A stretch of DNA of 64,000 nt from Seiridium cupressi (lineage: Eukaryota > Ascomycota > Sordariomycetes > Amphisphaeriales > Sporocadaceae). The stretch covers positions 82,955 to 146,954 of the forward strand of contig JARVKI010000103.1 of assembly GCA_036674765.1 (NCBI GenBank), given 5' to 3'. This document shows, piece by piece, positions 44,664-55,285 of this stretch; positions within the stretch are counted from its first letter, which is position 1, and every line of letters starts with the position of its first letter. The position numbers and the translations under genes were made by a program. The notes beneath the pieces were generated by a model that searched no databases, was not told the origin of the DNA, and saw nothing but the letters and a program-made list of their open reading frames with translations.

Positions 44664-46485
44664 ATGGCTCCTCGAATTCGCTCGTACGACACCTGTCGAC
44701 TGCGGAAAACTAAATGCGTTAGAAAGAATGGCAAGGAACGCTGCATTCTCTGCGCATTCCATGAACTGGTCTGCTTCTTCGATCGCGAGTGCCCCAAACG
44801 ACGTCGTCGCCAGCGTACCACCAACGGCGGGGCGGCAGCGCTAGAGCAAGATCAAGCTGGAGAAGCTGCGACGCGGCTTCCACAATATCAACAACAAGAT
44901 GGTGCCGATGAACCAGCTACTTCGGCCTCCGAACTTCTCCATTCCTCCTCTCCGCGCGATCATGACTAGAATCGCATCAGCACCCCTCCAGCGGCCGCGT
45001 ACCCAAGCATCCTTAATGATGCCCTTGGCCTCGATCCAACAAACCATGCCGAATACGTAGGACCGAGCGACTACCGCAACCCGATCCTTCTCGACTTGGT
45101 TCGCCAAATACCACCAGTTCCAGCATTGTGTGGCGGATGAACAATCGTAACCTACTCTGTTCGTTGTCTATTCCGACGAAAGCGCGGCGTTCGATGTGAG
45201 GCGGATCGCCGATGCGATGCCATAGAGGCTGCCGTCCATCCCAACGGCTCCATTCTTGTCGACCTATACTTCCGATCCGTCCACCCAAGCTTTCCCATAC
45301 TCCGTAAAGATGTCTTCATCGCCAAGCATCGCGTGTCCCATCGCCATTTCACGCCTTCCCTGCTTGCAGCCGTGTACCTGCTGTCATTGGACTGGCAAAT
45401 ACACGAGAGTCAATTAGCTAGCGCCGACCGCCGGAACAAACCTAATGTTGCCGCCCTTGAGCAGCTAGCGGAGGCGGCCATTCAAGAAGATATGCTGACA
45501 CCAAAGCTGAGTACGTTGGAAGCCGGTCTACTTCTCTTCCAGCGAAGTAGAATGGACCTGGTCGAGAAGCCAATTTCTTCCATTTGGAAACTTCATTCCC
45601 AGATCATCGCGACTGCTCACGGGCTTGGCGTTCATCCTGACTGTAGTTCCTGGTCTATACCGGACTGGGAGGCCGGCTTGCGTCGAAGAATTGCTTGGGG
45701 GTTGTACATGCAGGATCGCTGGGCCTCATTTGTCTATGACCGACCCGTCCTGCTTCATGACGACGACTGGGACGTTACCTTGCTCATCATCTGACTTCCC
45801 CGAGTATACCGAATCTGACGGCTCTTCAATAGGTAGTATAGCGCCTCCGACTGGTTGGAGGCTGTTTCCTGGTCACATCGAGCTCTCTCAAATTCTGGGC
45901 GATATCAATCGGAGTTACTACGCCACAGCTGCCACGAGACGAGGTGGCTCTCTTGAAAAGATGGGCGTTTGTGCTGCGGTAGATCTTGCGAAGCCCATCA
46001 TCGCACGGCTTTCTAGATGGAAAGCAACTCTTCCCAAGGACTTAGCATTCACAGCTCCGCAACCGCGTACCCTCTGTGCAAGTGCATCTCTCCATTTAGC
46101 CTATCATACTGTTATCATTGCCATCTATCGAGCCCTGGTCCGGATCCTGACACCGAATACGCCGGCGTCTCTCCATGCGGCTGTCCGCAGTGCCACCAAG
46201 GACAAGCTGCAAGCTGCCGTCGAACTTCTGGGTTCAATGCTGCCAGAGCATGCTGCAGCATTCTGGGGGAGCGTTGCCTCTTACCAAGTTGCCATGATCG
46301 GAGCTTTTGCAGGTCTCACGTGGGCAACGGCGGAGACCAGCGAGGAGATGACTTGGTGCGCGACTCGTATAGATGATCTCAAATGGGCATTACGAGTCCG
46401 AGGCGCTGCTGCTCCGTTTGCTAGACAAGCGTTGCAGTTGTTGGATCGCGAGACATGTGGCCTCTCCGTGATGAGATCAACTTGA
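44664..46485 (+). pseudogene. Zn2Cys6 transcription factor, decayed
   Basis: Clear relic of a regulator with a fungal_trans-type middle domain. The start region reads SYDTCRLRKTKC then KERCILCAFHELVC, so the first zinc-cluster Cys is Tyr (TAC where TGC is expected, a G-to-A change). A TAG at 44967-44969 interrupts the same frame; coding resemblance continues beyond it (YPSILNDALGLDP, SDYRNPILLDLVRQ). Near 45120 the match moves to another frame (TLFVVYSDESAAFDVRRIAD), preceded by an in-frame TAA, and near 45215 it returns to the first frame (CDAIEAAVHPNGS, VHPSFPILRKDVF). At about 45775-45795 it shifts again (DWDVTLL then SSDFPEYTESD) and runs to TGA at 46485. At least three frameshifts and two stops make it non-functional. 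No splice sites explain these breaks. Confidence 0.85.
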
Positions 46486-46898
46486 GGCAAGCCAAAGGGA
46501 TGGATCATTGACAAGGTTATAACGCATTTCCATTGCAGGTTCCTGATGGCGTATGGTACAACCCAAAGAACGGTACGCACGACCCTTCGCTTCCATGTGA
46601 GTTCAAATGCAAGTATGCGACCTTGCTTGATTGATTAGCTTAATTGTGGCCCGAATTACACGAGTCAAGCAAGGTACTCATCATTGGTCCAAGCTATCAC
46701 TTCTCTGTTGAGAATCGCCATCTCATAAGGATAGGTATGGTTTCTTGAGAATTAACGTAGCCCGTTTATTGAAAGCCTGTAATATTAAATACCCGATAGC
46801 CCTGTTAACCTATGGAGTGTATAAACCAGCAATACAACCATTTAATGGAAACACCATAGAAAAACAGTATCTGGCGGAAATAGATCTTCGATGTCGAT
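46486..46898. other. Convergent intergenic gap
   Basis: About 410 bp between the regulator relic and the copper-transporter stop codon; nothing else seen. Confidence 0.5.
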
Positions 46899-47563
46899 TC
46901 AATGGTGATCCCTGTAAGAGCCGAACCTGCCTGCGACGAAAGTACCCACGAAGATTCCGCCTAGTACTGATAGAAAATAACCAACGTTCATTGTCATGAC
47001 GGCAAGCATCCTACGTTGATACAGTTAGCCACACGGCTCGGGCGACCAGGCTGATCGCTCGGAGTATGGTGGAAGGGATGCAATTGTACTCACAGGAGAT
47101 ACCCAATCCCATCAACAATAACCTCAAACAGGGCGCGGGCCGTTTCATCCGCGACCCGAAAAGGATGGCGCCGCCACTCCGACTTCAATTGCCGGCCCGC
47201 CGTTTTCACGCCCTCGACCTCGCCGTCTTGAGATGCCAACGAGGCGTGCCGGTCCTGGGGCCGCCCATCGAAGACCGTGGATTTGATCGCGTGCAGAATT
47301 CGGTGAATGGTCGCCAACACGATCAAGAATACGCAAGTGCCAGCGTACGGACCCTGGCCCGAAGGCGTCCAGGCGGAGGAGTACAGAGGCGTCGTGGCAG
47401 ACTGGAAGAAGACCATGGCCATTTCGGCCGAGGTCATCAGGATCGAGGAGTCGGAGGACATGTCCATGTCCATGCCTGTCGAGGTAGACATGGCGCTTGA
47501 TGAGGTCATCGTCATGCCCGACATGGTCGTCGACGTGGCCATAGTCATACCGCTCATATCCAT
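46899..47563 (-). CDS. Ctr-family copper transporter
   Basis: Trimeric Cu(I) channel of the Ctr family. Two exons on the minus strand: 47563-47094 and 47010-46899, with an 83-nt intron; 193 aa. The N-terminus is Met/Ser/Thr-rich with copper-binding clusters (MDMSGMTM, MSGMTM, MDMDMS). TM1 follows at about residues 72-90, a variable loop to 140, TM2 contains the M-x3-M selectivity motif (Met158-Met162), and TM3 holds the GxxxG packing motif (Gly175-Gly179). The frame and splice sites are intact. It is divergent from the ferric-reductase gene, with 909 bp between starts; reductases supply Cu(I) to Ctr proteins, so shared control makes biological sense. Plasma membrane or vacuole cannot be decided from sequence. 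Confidence 0.92.
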
Positions 47564-48472
47564 CTTGTCGTCAGTGGCTGGGCTTGTCCGAGAAGTAGCG
47601 GACGGATTCTTAGCAAAATCTTACGATACTGCTGCGTCGAATTTGAAATATAACCACAAACATATGTAATATGTAAAAGTAGATCTGGAGACATTAAGAG
47701 ATAGCACCGCTTCATAGCCGCCAAGAACGATGAAGTATTCATTTACAGCTCTAGTAATGGTCCGGCGCAGTGGGCTGACAGTGAAGGCCCTCTCACACAA
47801 AACACGGTTTGTATGATGTGCTATAGAAACTTGCTCAAAACCTCTCGACACCTCCGCCCACTAGTTGAATGGCACTGGCTTGATGCTGAATTCTCTACCC
47901 TGTAAAACACACTCATTACGTGTTCCAAGTGTCCAACCTTGTTCATAGCGTCACGGCATACGATGACTTTTTCCGTTGTCGGTCTTTCCCCATTCTTTTC
48001 ACTTCGCGCGGACTTCTTGGGGTGGTGCTGTGTATGTATATATGTATAATGTAGGGAACAAGGGTGTAGTCCACGGGTCCACAGTGTATAAGAGAGAGCG
48101 GGTGGTGAATTCGCATACGCAGTGGGTCCACGAGCGGGTTTGAGCAAGTAATTTGGTGAGCCCGTCACTTTGGATTGTTCTACTGCAGGCCGAAAAATCG
48201 TTGTACGCCGAAACAGGTTCGTGCTCGGCCGGTAGGATCCATCCCGGTTCGCAATTTCAATTCATCTCATGTCAATTGAGTGATTGTGCGTTGCGGCGCC
48301 TGTTTATTTCCGGGTAGTGCGTTCCTCGCCGGATATATGTTCTACGTATTCACCAGGCTATTTTCAATCCAGACATCAATTAGTTCTGCACCATCGTTGC
48401 AGATTTTAGACCGGTAACAAAGAGCCCTGTTGTTATACAACCCAGCAGATCCAACCTAGATCGAGTGACATA
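47564..48472. promoter_or_regulatory. Divergent promoter region, copper transporter / ferric reductase
   Basis: A 909-bp region between opposite start codons of two metal-uptake genes. No clear GATAA iron motif was seen on a visual scan, and I did not identify a copper-responsive element with confidence. The shared-promoter role is inferred from arrangement. Confidence 0.4.
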
Positions 48473-50627
48473 ATGGACATGATAGCATGGCTTGACCAAC
48501 CGGTCATGCTGCATTCTTCGCGCGAGGATACATGCAAGCTGACCGCGGAACAATATGAGTATCGCAGCGGTCATTGGCGTTATTAGTAATTTTCCCGAAG
48601 AGCGATCTACCATACACCTGTGGTTATCTTTGCTAACGAAGGTTGCTTTCCTCCAGGTACGAAGCAGATCACGTCTACGCGCTCGGGACCGTTTATTTAT
48701 TTATCGCTATCATCGGAGTATGCGCATTGGTCTCTCGGACCCAAAATCTGGCCCCAAAGTCATTGGTAACCCAAAGATGGTGGCAGAAGCTGGTGAGTCT
48801 TGCTCAGTACAGTACATATCGTCAGTACGATATTAGCGCCCTTCGATGGCGTACCCCATCGCTTGGTGTCAGTGTTATCCTGGCGGTCGGAGCTGTGTCC
48901 TTTTTCGGTATATACAGCTCTTTCGGTGTTGTGATCTTCTTTAGGCTGATGGCATTTACCGACCACGCTGGGCCCCCAACCGTACTATTGGCCCAACACG
49001 AAGACTCTGAGCTATGGGAGCTCGCCGCCGATTACAACACGTACCGGGTGGATGGCACTGGCATGTTTGCCTTTCATGATGTAAGGCACGCCCCTGGAGA
49101 AGGCCTCATGGTCGTCATTCGTTGACACATGTGAAGTATACTTCCGACAAAAGCGAACATGATCGCCTCCGTGGTTGGCGTATCTCACGACCGATTGATC
49201 GTTTTCCACAATTGGATCGGCTGGACAATGTTTGCCTTGGCTCTCGTCCACACTTTCTCCTTTATCATCTTCCATTTCTGGAAAGGCGATATGACCACGG
49301 TGTATGAAACTAGCGTCGTCTATTGGACAGGTATTGTAGCTCTAGTCGTCCAGTTTTATCTACAGGTGATGTCCCTGCCATCTATCCGGTCTGTCCATCA
49401 TGATCCACGGCTTCGGGAACGTAAAACGCTGACTGGAATCAGAGATCGCTATTACGAGTTTTTCAGGGCCACGCACTACATCGCAGCTGTCGCTTTTGTT
49501 GTTTTCTTCTTTCTGCACTGCGACTTTCGGCTATCGTCATGGTATATATGCCTTCGAATTTGGAGATATACCTATTGGGGGCTGATGAAATCTTAGGACT
49601 TACTTTATTGCGACTGGTGTCATTTACACTTTATCCTGGCTCTACCCCCAAATCAGGACGTATTTCGAGCACGGTCTGTCTTGCAAGGCTAGATTTGAGA
49701 TGATGTCCGACGCCTGCATGAGAATTACAATCCCAATCGACACAACATGGCAGCCTACGCAGCATGTTTTTCTCCGTTTTATCACATTGAGTGTACATTC
49801 ACTTACGGGTCATCCATTTACAATCTGCAGCACACCCAACCCACGAGGCCGCTCCCAGGACACGAAAATGATATTCTACATCCAACCTCGTGGTGGATTG
49901 ACAGGAAGATTAGTAAAACTTGCCTCCCAACAGCCTGGATGGACTGTACCCATTCTGATCGACGGACCGTATGGCGGATTGCATGGAAAGTCACTACATA
50001 GTAGTGATCACAGTCTCGTTATAGCTTGTGGCTCCGGAGCGGCATTACCGCTTGGCTTGATAATGGATATCATCAACAGGAGCAACTACCGACCCGAGAT
50101 CGGCGACGATACTACTCCCCATCATATGGAAGTTGTGATCGCTACACGGGATCCTGGGTTCGTTGAGTGGTTCAACCAAACTCTGCTGTCGTTTTTAGAT
50201 GAGAGAGACTTTTCGTTGCCACCAGAAATTTTGAAGATCTCTATGTACCAAACAAGCCACCCCGAGTCTATCCGCCACGAGGTATCTTCAAATGCCGAGA
50301 AAGATGGTCTCGTGGAAGTTACACACCCGAGGAAGCCGTCTCCAGAGCCAAAACAACTCCCCATCCAGATATTCTCGGGACGGCCAGATATCCGGACATT
50401 GGTCAGACAGTCGACTCTTAAACACGATATCAGCCTTGGTATCGTTGCGTGCGGCCCTGGCGGCTTGCTGCAAGAAGTCCAGGATGAGGCAGCATCCGCT
50501 CAACTGAGGATACTGAGTTCGAAGCCCGGCGCGCGGGAAGTGTACCTACACTCTGAGCTCTTTTTGTAAGTAGACGACTATTACACCTTATTCTCGACCT
50601 GTCACTAAATGAATTTCCAGATGGTAA
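48473..50627 (+). pseudogene. Ferric/cupric reductase (FRE family), interrupted
   Basis: Membrane metalloreductase that passes electrons from NADPH through FAD and haem to extracellular Fe(III) or Cu(II). Exons: 48473-48585, 48657-48907, about 48945-49080, 49137-49541, 49597-50565, 50621-50627. Landmarks: haem-region histidines in VFHNW, LVHTF, ATHYI and FLHCDF; FAD motif HPFTICS; NADPH regions GSGAALPLG and ACGPGG; C-terminal Trp. The codon split by intron 1 reads TA|G, a stop, where the family pattern (RSGHWR-x-W-YEADH) calls for TG|G (Trp38). This G-to-A change leaves the splice site intact. A second doubtful point is exon 3's start: an in-frame TGA at 48947-48949 appears unless another splice is used. 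The rest of the frame is clean, so loss may be recent. Confidence 0.85.
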
Positions 50628-50689
50628 TACCTTTAAATATCCCGGCCAGATGAACGACGTTGGTAGGCCATCATCGACACAGAATGGCA

Positions 50690-50731
50690 TTCTCTAGACT
50701 TAGTTCTCTAGACTTGGTTCTCTAGACTTGG
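50690..50731. repeat. 14-bp tandem repeat, three units
   Basis: TTCTCTAGACTTRG is repeated three times head to tail (50690-50703, 50704-50717, 50718-50731), the first unit differing by one base. No function is evident. Confidence 0.85.
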
Positions 50732-50883
50732 TTGATATTACCGGTCGCCTGGCCCACAAGGGTGCGTGGTGGTTGCACGTAGGTTAAATGAGAGAAGCCC
50801 TTGATAGAGATGTCCTGCCTGTTTCCAAACACTCCTGTGAAATACCAATGAATAGGCCAACCGAACTGTGATTGTAGAATTTA

Positions 50884-51213
50884 TCACGTATGTAGTCCTC
50901 CAGCTACCAACAGTACTTCTTTGGTGGCCGTAACTTGAAAGACGTCATCACGGGCGCTAGGCAGATATTCGACACTAATAGCTTGAGTGCCATTAAACAA
51001 TACCACACCCAGCGTATTCTCAGCAAGGATATGGTAGTTCGGACGCGATGCCTCTCCTCTCTCGTAGTGATTGTTACGCGCGTAGTTTCTGGTACCATTG
51101 AGTATACGCATGAAGAACACTGCTGTATTGTTGCCGCCATTGGGGTCTGATGCTTTAGTTATTCCACCATCCAGGGCAGCTTGCCACCAGTTACCTGAGT
51201 AGTCAGCATTCAA
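50884..51213 (-). pseudogene. GMC oxidoreductase fragment
   Basis: About 109 residues that resemble the middle of glucose-methanol-choline oxidoreductases: NYHILAENTLGVVLFNG, then AISVEYLPSAR, VTATKEVLLVAGGLHT, equivalent to the family's VTKVLF...VxATKEVILAAGAxxTP. A stop follows at the point where the conserved PQLL segment is expected. Neither the N-terminal FAD-binding GxGxxG region nor the C-terminal His/Asn active site is found nearby. Full-length members are about 600 aa, so this is a dead fragment. Confidence 0.7.
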
Positions 51214-53275
51214 GATGCATCAACTCTCTACTCGGTGTGAGTGACATCTCATATGTGGATGAACCTACCACTTCTCGGAAAATATTATTGAAGAAAACTC
51301 CCCTGCACTGGCCCCGAATGACCATGAACATTGTCGACATAGGATATATTCGCTTAGGCAGCGTGAGCTGTATCTAGGGCCGTAAAGTCCTCGCTCTTGA
51401 CTCTATCAGCGAAGTGACCTTTGAGTCGCCAAAGACCATCCATACTCACTTTTTTTTTTTTTTTGGAATAAAGAAGCATTTCATCCCTCATTACTTAGAG
51501 GCTCCCAAGCACTGAAGTTGTCAATTCCTCCGTGAATGCACACTAGTTGAGGTGTAGCTGACAGTTGTACCAAAGTGACGTATTAGGTTGGTAATGATGT
51601 TATCTGTCAAACGATTGTCTCCCAATATACCCCGTACCAACACCATCGCGTTTACGTCCAATCTACCACCTACCACACGCTTCACATACTCGTGAAAATG
51701 AAACAGTATCCAACCCAGCTTGTGGCTCACATATTAGAGGCGAAACGGAAGAAGCAGAAAACTGTTGAAAGCTTTACAGACACATATTGAACAAAAGTGC
51801 CACTGTCTGGAGGGTGTCACTCTCCCCACGTGTCGCACCTCGGCCACTACTGACACAAGTGGTATCCTGGGCCGCTCGCCTCAGATACTAGCCAGAAACG
51901 TTTTAGAGACTTGGTGGACCTAGAAGCCACCCACCGACTTTGAGGGATCAAGGTGCCATGAGGGAATTAACGCTGCACAGGAGGAACGCGACATTACTTC
52001 GATTGAAGCTTGATCAACAGGGGCTTCTACGGATACAAGAGGCAGAGATCCCTCACACGATGCGCTTTTGGAAATCATGCTAGAGGGATCTCGACGTCGT
52101 TGGCGTTTCACTGGACCAATATCTGCTGGACAGAGCCCACATACTACCGGCGAGGTCTGGTTCAGCTTTCCCATCTGATTCCTAGGCCAAAGTGGCTTTG
52201 ATTAACCTTCTGCTAGTTAGTGCAGTCCATACGTCACGGTGATCGCAATCTTTGATAATCCAAAGACGTCCACGAACTAAATTCCTTGCCGATCGATTCT
52301 GGCTAACCTCCGATTCTGCCCTTGGTGCTTGGCCCTATACAGATCAACCACTTCGAAATCTGCACCGTATTCAATGTCATGGCAGCTTGATATACTTTCA
52401 TCAATACTAATAGTCATCTGATACATTTAAAAACTCGGGGCGGGACTGAAAACGCCGTCAACATTGAAAGGGGAAGACGATTTCCAGCTTTTAATCGTGG
52501 CGATTAAATGTAGTCTAGAGGTTCAATTGTGCGCTGCATACATTACGGTTCTAATACCTGTCACCGAGGTGGAAACAATGAGGCTCAATGTGTAAACATG
52601 AGCGTCAGCCTGACAGTGTCCGAATGCCCCTAGTTACTTCAATACAGGGAAGTAGCACTCATAGGTTCCGTGGAAACTATTATATCTACCCATATCTCAG
52701 TATTCATCACGGTGATCAATCAAAAAATTAGCCTCCGGCGCGAGCTTTTCTCTTTACCAGGCAGTCTCATCACATTTCCCAATACACAATTAGCTAGCTA
52801 CGGTGATAAGATTTACATCAAAATCTCTATCTGCGTGGAAACGACCATCGTAGTGCCTGTTTTCGTGACTATAGTCGCTGTGGTGACAGATACCACAGAG
52901 CCGGAACAAGCGCTGCTACAGTCAACATTCAGGTCACCGGTGCCCTATACTCCTTCTTAATGTTGATCATCACCGCTTTACGATGATCCTCCAGGCCTTA
53001 GCAGACCCTTGATGACTCTCTTCACCACATCGAATATCCACCCAATAAATCACACCGAAGGAAGTACACTACATTTGGATGCTACAACTACGTGTTTGCT
53101 GAATGCCTGCATCATGATGTAACATAGCGGTAGTTTCAAAGTAATACACGCGGTATCCTTGAGATCTCGTTTTAGCTGAAGAGCGATTCTAGGCTACTGG
53201 TAAATCGTTCGACGTGAGGCACTCAAATGTGGGCAGTTGCGAGGTGCGCCGAAAGACAGAAAGTAACAGCAGTGA
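51214..53275. other. Intergenic stretch, no supported gene
   Basis: About 2 kb with no gene I can support. A run of 15 T lies at 51450-51464. A minus-strand frame at 51521-51730 looks mildly protein-like but I do not recognise it. Confidence 0.45.
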
Positions 53276-53883
53276 TCATGATGGGCGAGTTGCTACGTAC
53301 CTTGCTTGCTCGCATAGATAGGACCCGAACTCAAAGACAGACAAGCATCCTGTTGTATGCGCTGCAATAGACCATCGCTCTTCCTTATCAGTTTCGTGCA
53401 CCATCGCCTGCTGCGAGCCAGCCTTCAGTGGCACCCACCGGACGGCCCGGAGGGGTTGGAAAGAATCAAGCAAAGGTCCCACCTTGAGGACGCACGACGC
53501 AAAATCATGGCTGATCGGACAAGAGAAAACGAGCATTGTAGTACCAAACTATAGACTTACAGCCGTACAATAAGCCGCATTCTCGAGTTTCCACGACTCG
53601 GTACGGGCATCTGATTTACTGCTCGTTGCCGTAGCTGGATCAAGTGACTTGCGGTGTGAAGGAGGATCTTCCTTGTCGAGTCATCATCCAGCCATACGCC
53701 CGCCTGTGATAGCTCCATATTTTCGGTGCCCGTCAGGCCGTTACATGTGGTGTCGACAATTGTCTTAGTCCCATGGGAAGGTTTTAGGGTGGAACGAAGA
53801 ACACAAACATGGAAGGTGACAATCTTCCGCAAGTATGAGTATGATCGATTGGTGAGTGCTGTGCCAATTGATTCGTCCTTCAC
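53276..53883 (-). CDS. Possible hypothetical gene, two exons
   Basis: Two open minus-strand segments join cleanly through a 50-nt GT-AG intron (about 53569-53520), giving an uninterrupted frame that ends at 53276. The combined protein is roughly 185 aa. I recognise no domain; segments such as GVWLDDDSTRKILLHTASHLI and RAVRWVPLKAGSQQA look like real protein with beta character, possibly from a propeller-type protein. No ATG is found in frame near the 5' end, and a stop lies just upstream, so either another upstream exon exists or this is a fragment. Confidence 0.35.
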
Positions 53884-55285
53884 TCTGTCCTTTCATGCGT
53901 TATGTTGAGATAGGTCCCGCAGCTGCGAGATGTTTTTGGCGCTTACTTTTCGGGGTCTTCAACCCCAGCCCAGTGGCTCGCTTTTAGTCGCAACCATGTC
54001 AACAACTCAAGAGCTTAGGCATGGGAGCAGAAATAGAAGTTGTGATGTCATTTTCGTATGCGCATCAATACCGCTTCGTCAATTAGGCGGATCATAACCA
54101 GCGGGCTTGGGACGCCTCCCGCCAGCCCGCCTGTCACCAGGGCCAGTTTCGAAACGGCCAGGCGTGAAGTCCAATTAGCGACCTCGGTGGTGACCCGCCC
54201 GCAAAAACTCAAATCCTCCACTCAGAAGCCGAGTTATAGCCATCGCAAAACCACAGGCGCGACCCGCCCTAGAACTGGCACGACGCGCACAACGGGCACG
54301 CCGGCCCTCTCGTCGAGGAATGTGCCACAAGTCAGGCAACAGCCAGCGACTGCAGACGTTCTTACTACCGGGCTAGCACCCTCTACCTCAACCTGTCCCG
54401 AGCAAGCCAACCTCGTCAAGTCCAACTACATGTGGAAAGCCGCAGAGCGGTAAAGCTGAGTGGAGTGGAGGCATCTGCTTCCCCTCAGCTCCCGCACTGC
54501 TTACCCCAACCTTCTCCAACCGAGGCTCCAATCTTCTAGGTGGGACGGTGGGACATGGGGAAGGTCAGCCCATTGTTTTAGCGCTTTTCTCCAAGCAACT
54601 GGAAATAAGCATTGCTCAAGTTCGCCCAACGGCTGCCCAGAATTTGCCCAGAAGCTACAAGAAATGAAATCGTCTCTTCCCGCCTTCGGCCCGTAATGAT
54701 CGGCCAAGCGGTATGATGAACAACTCTTTATTGCAGCTCTGGCTCAAGTCGTGAAAAACTATCCGTGGCACGAGCTATAAACGCCTAATGATGTCGCTCA
54801 AATAACTGCGGGGAAATTGACAACAGAATAGGCATTACTAAAACCCACCGAGGTCATGCAGAATCTTGTTGGGCCTGTTGGGATTCCTTGAAACAATTCG
54901 GGCCGTCCCAACTAGCTTGAAATACTATTGTATTACCTTGGGCTCCGATATATTGCACATGAGCACCCCAGAGGTCTAACCGTTTTCATGCGTAGACGCC
55001 CCGATCAACCCTGGACGCTTACAGGGTCGTGTCCCTGATGGCATGCTGCTGGCATGCAAACTAATGCTACCCGCACGCATACACCTGTTAAGAAAGAAAA
55101 GTGCGGAGCCCGTTGTTGATAATGGATCAACATCATATTAGTGTAGGGCTAGATGTGTGAATCTCGGAAAGAACATAAGATGCCGACTCGCCTTCGTCTC
55201 TTCTTTGCTCCCCTTCCTCTTTTCCCCAGGCTTCTATCTCGATCTCTCCTAGTATCGGTACGGTAAAATACCGAGTCCTGCCAAT
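53884..55285. other. Intergenic stretch, no supported gene
   Basis: A GC-rich patch at about 54060-54480 contains a Thr/Pro/Arg-rich frame (54058-54453) that I judge to be compositional rather than a gene. The right end should hold the promoter and leader of the sugar permease. Confidence 0.45.

Noticed and set aside
49081..49136. Apparent frameshift in the ferric reductase
   Set aside because: A 56-nt GT-AG intron restores the family match (WMALACLPFM then ILPTKANMIA), so this is not a lesion.
51521..51730. Minus-strand 69-aa frame that looks somewhat protein-like
   Set aside because: No recognised motif, no splice partners and no neighbouring exon found.
54058..54453. 131-aa Thr/Pro/Arg-rich frame
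   Set aside because: Low-complexity composition, no signal peptide or domain, and open frames on the other strand over the same GC-rich patch.
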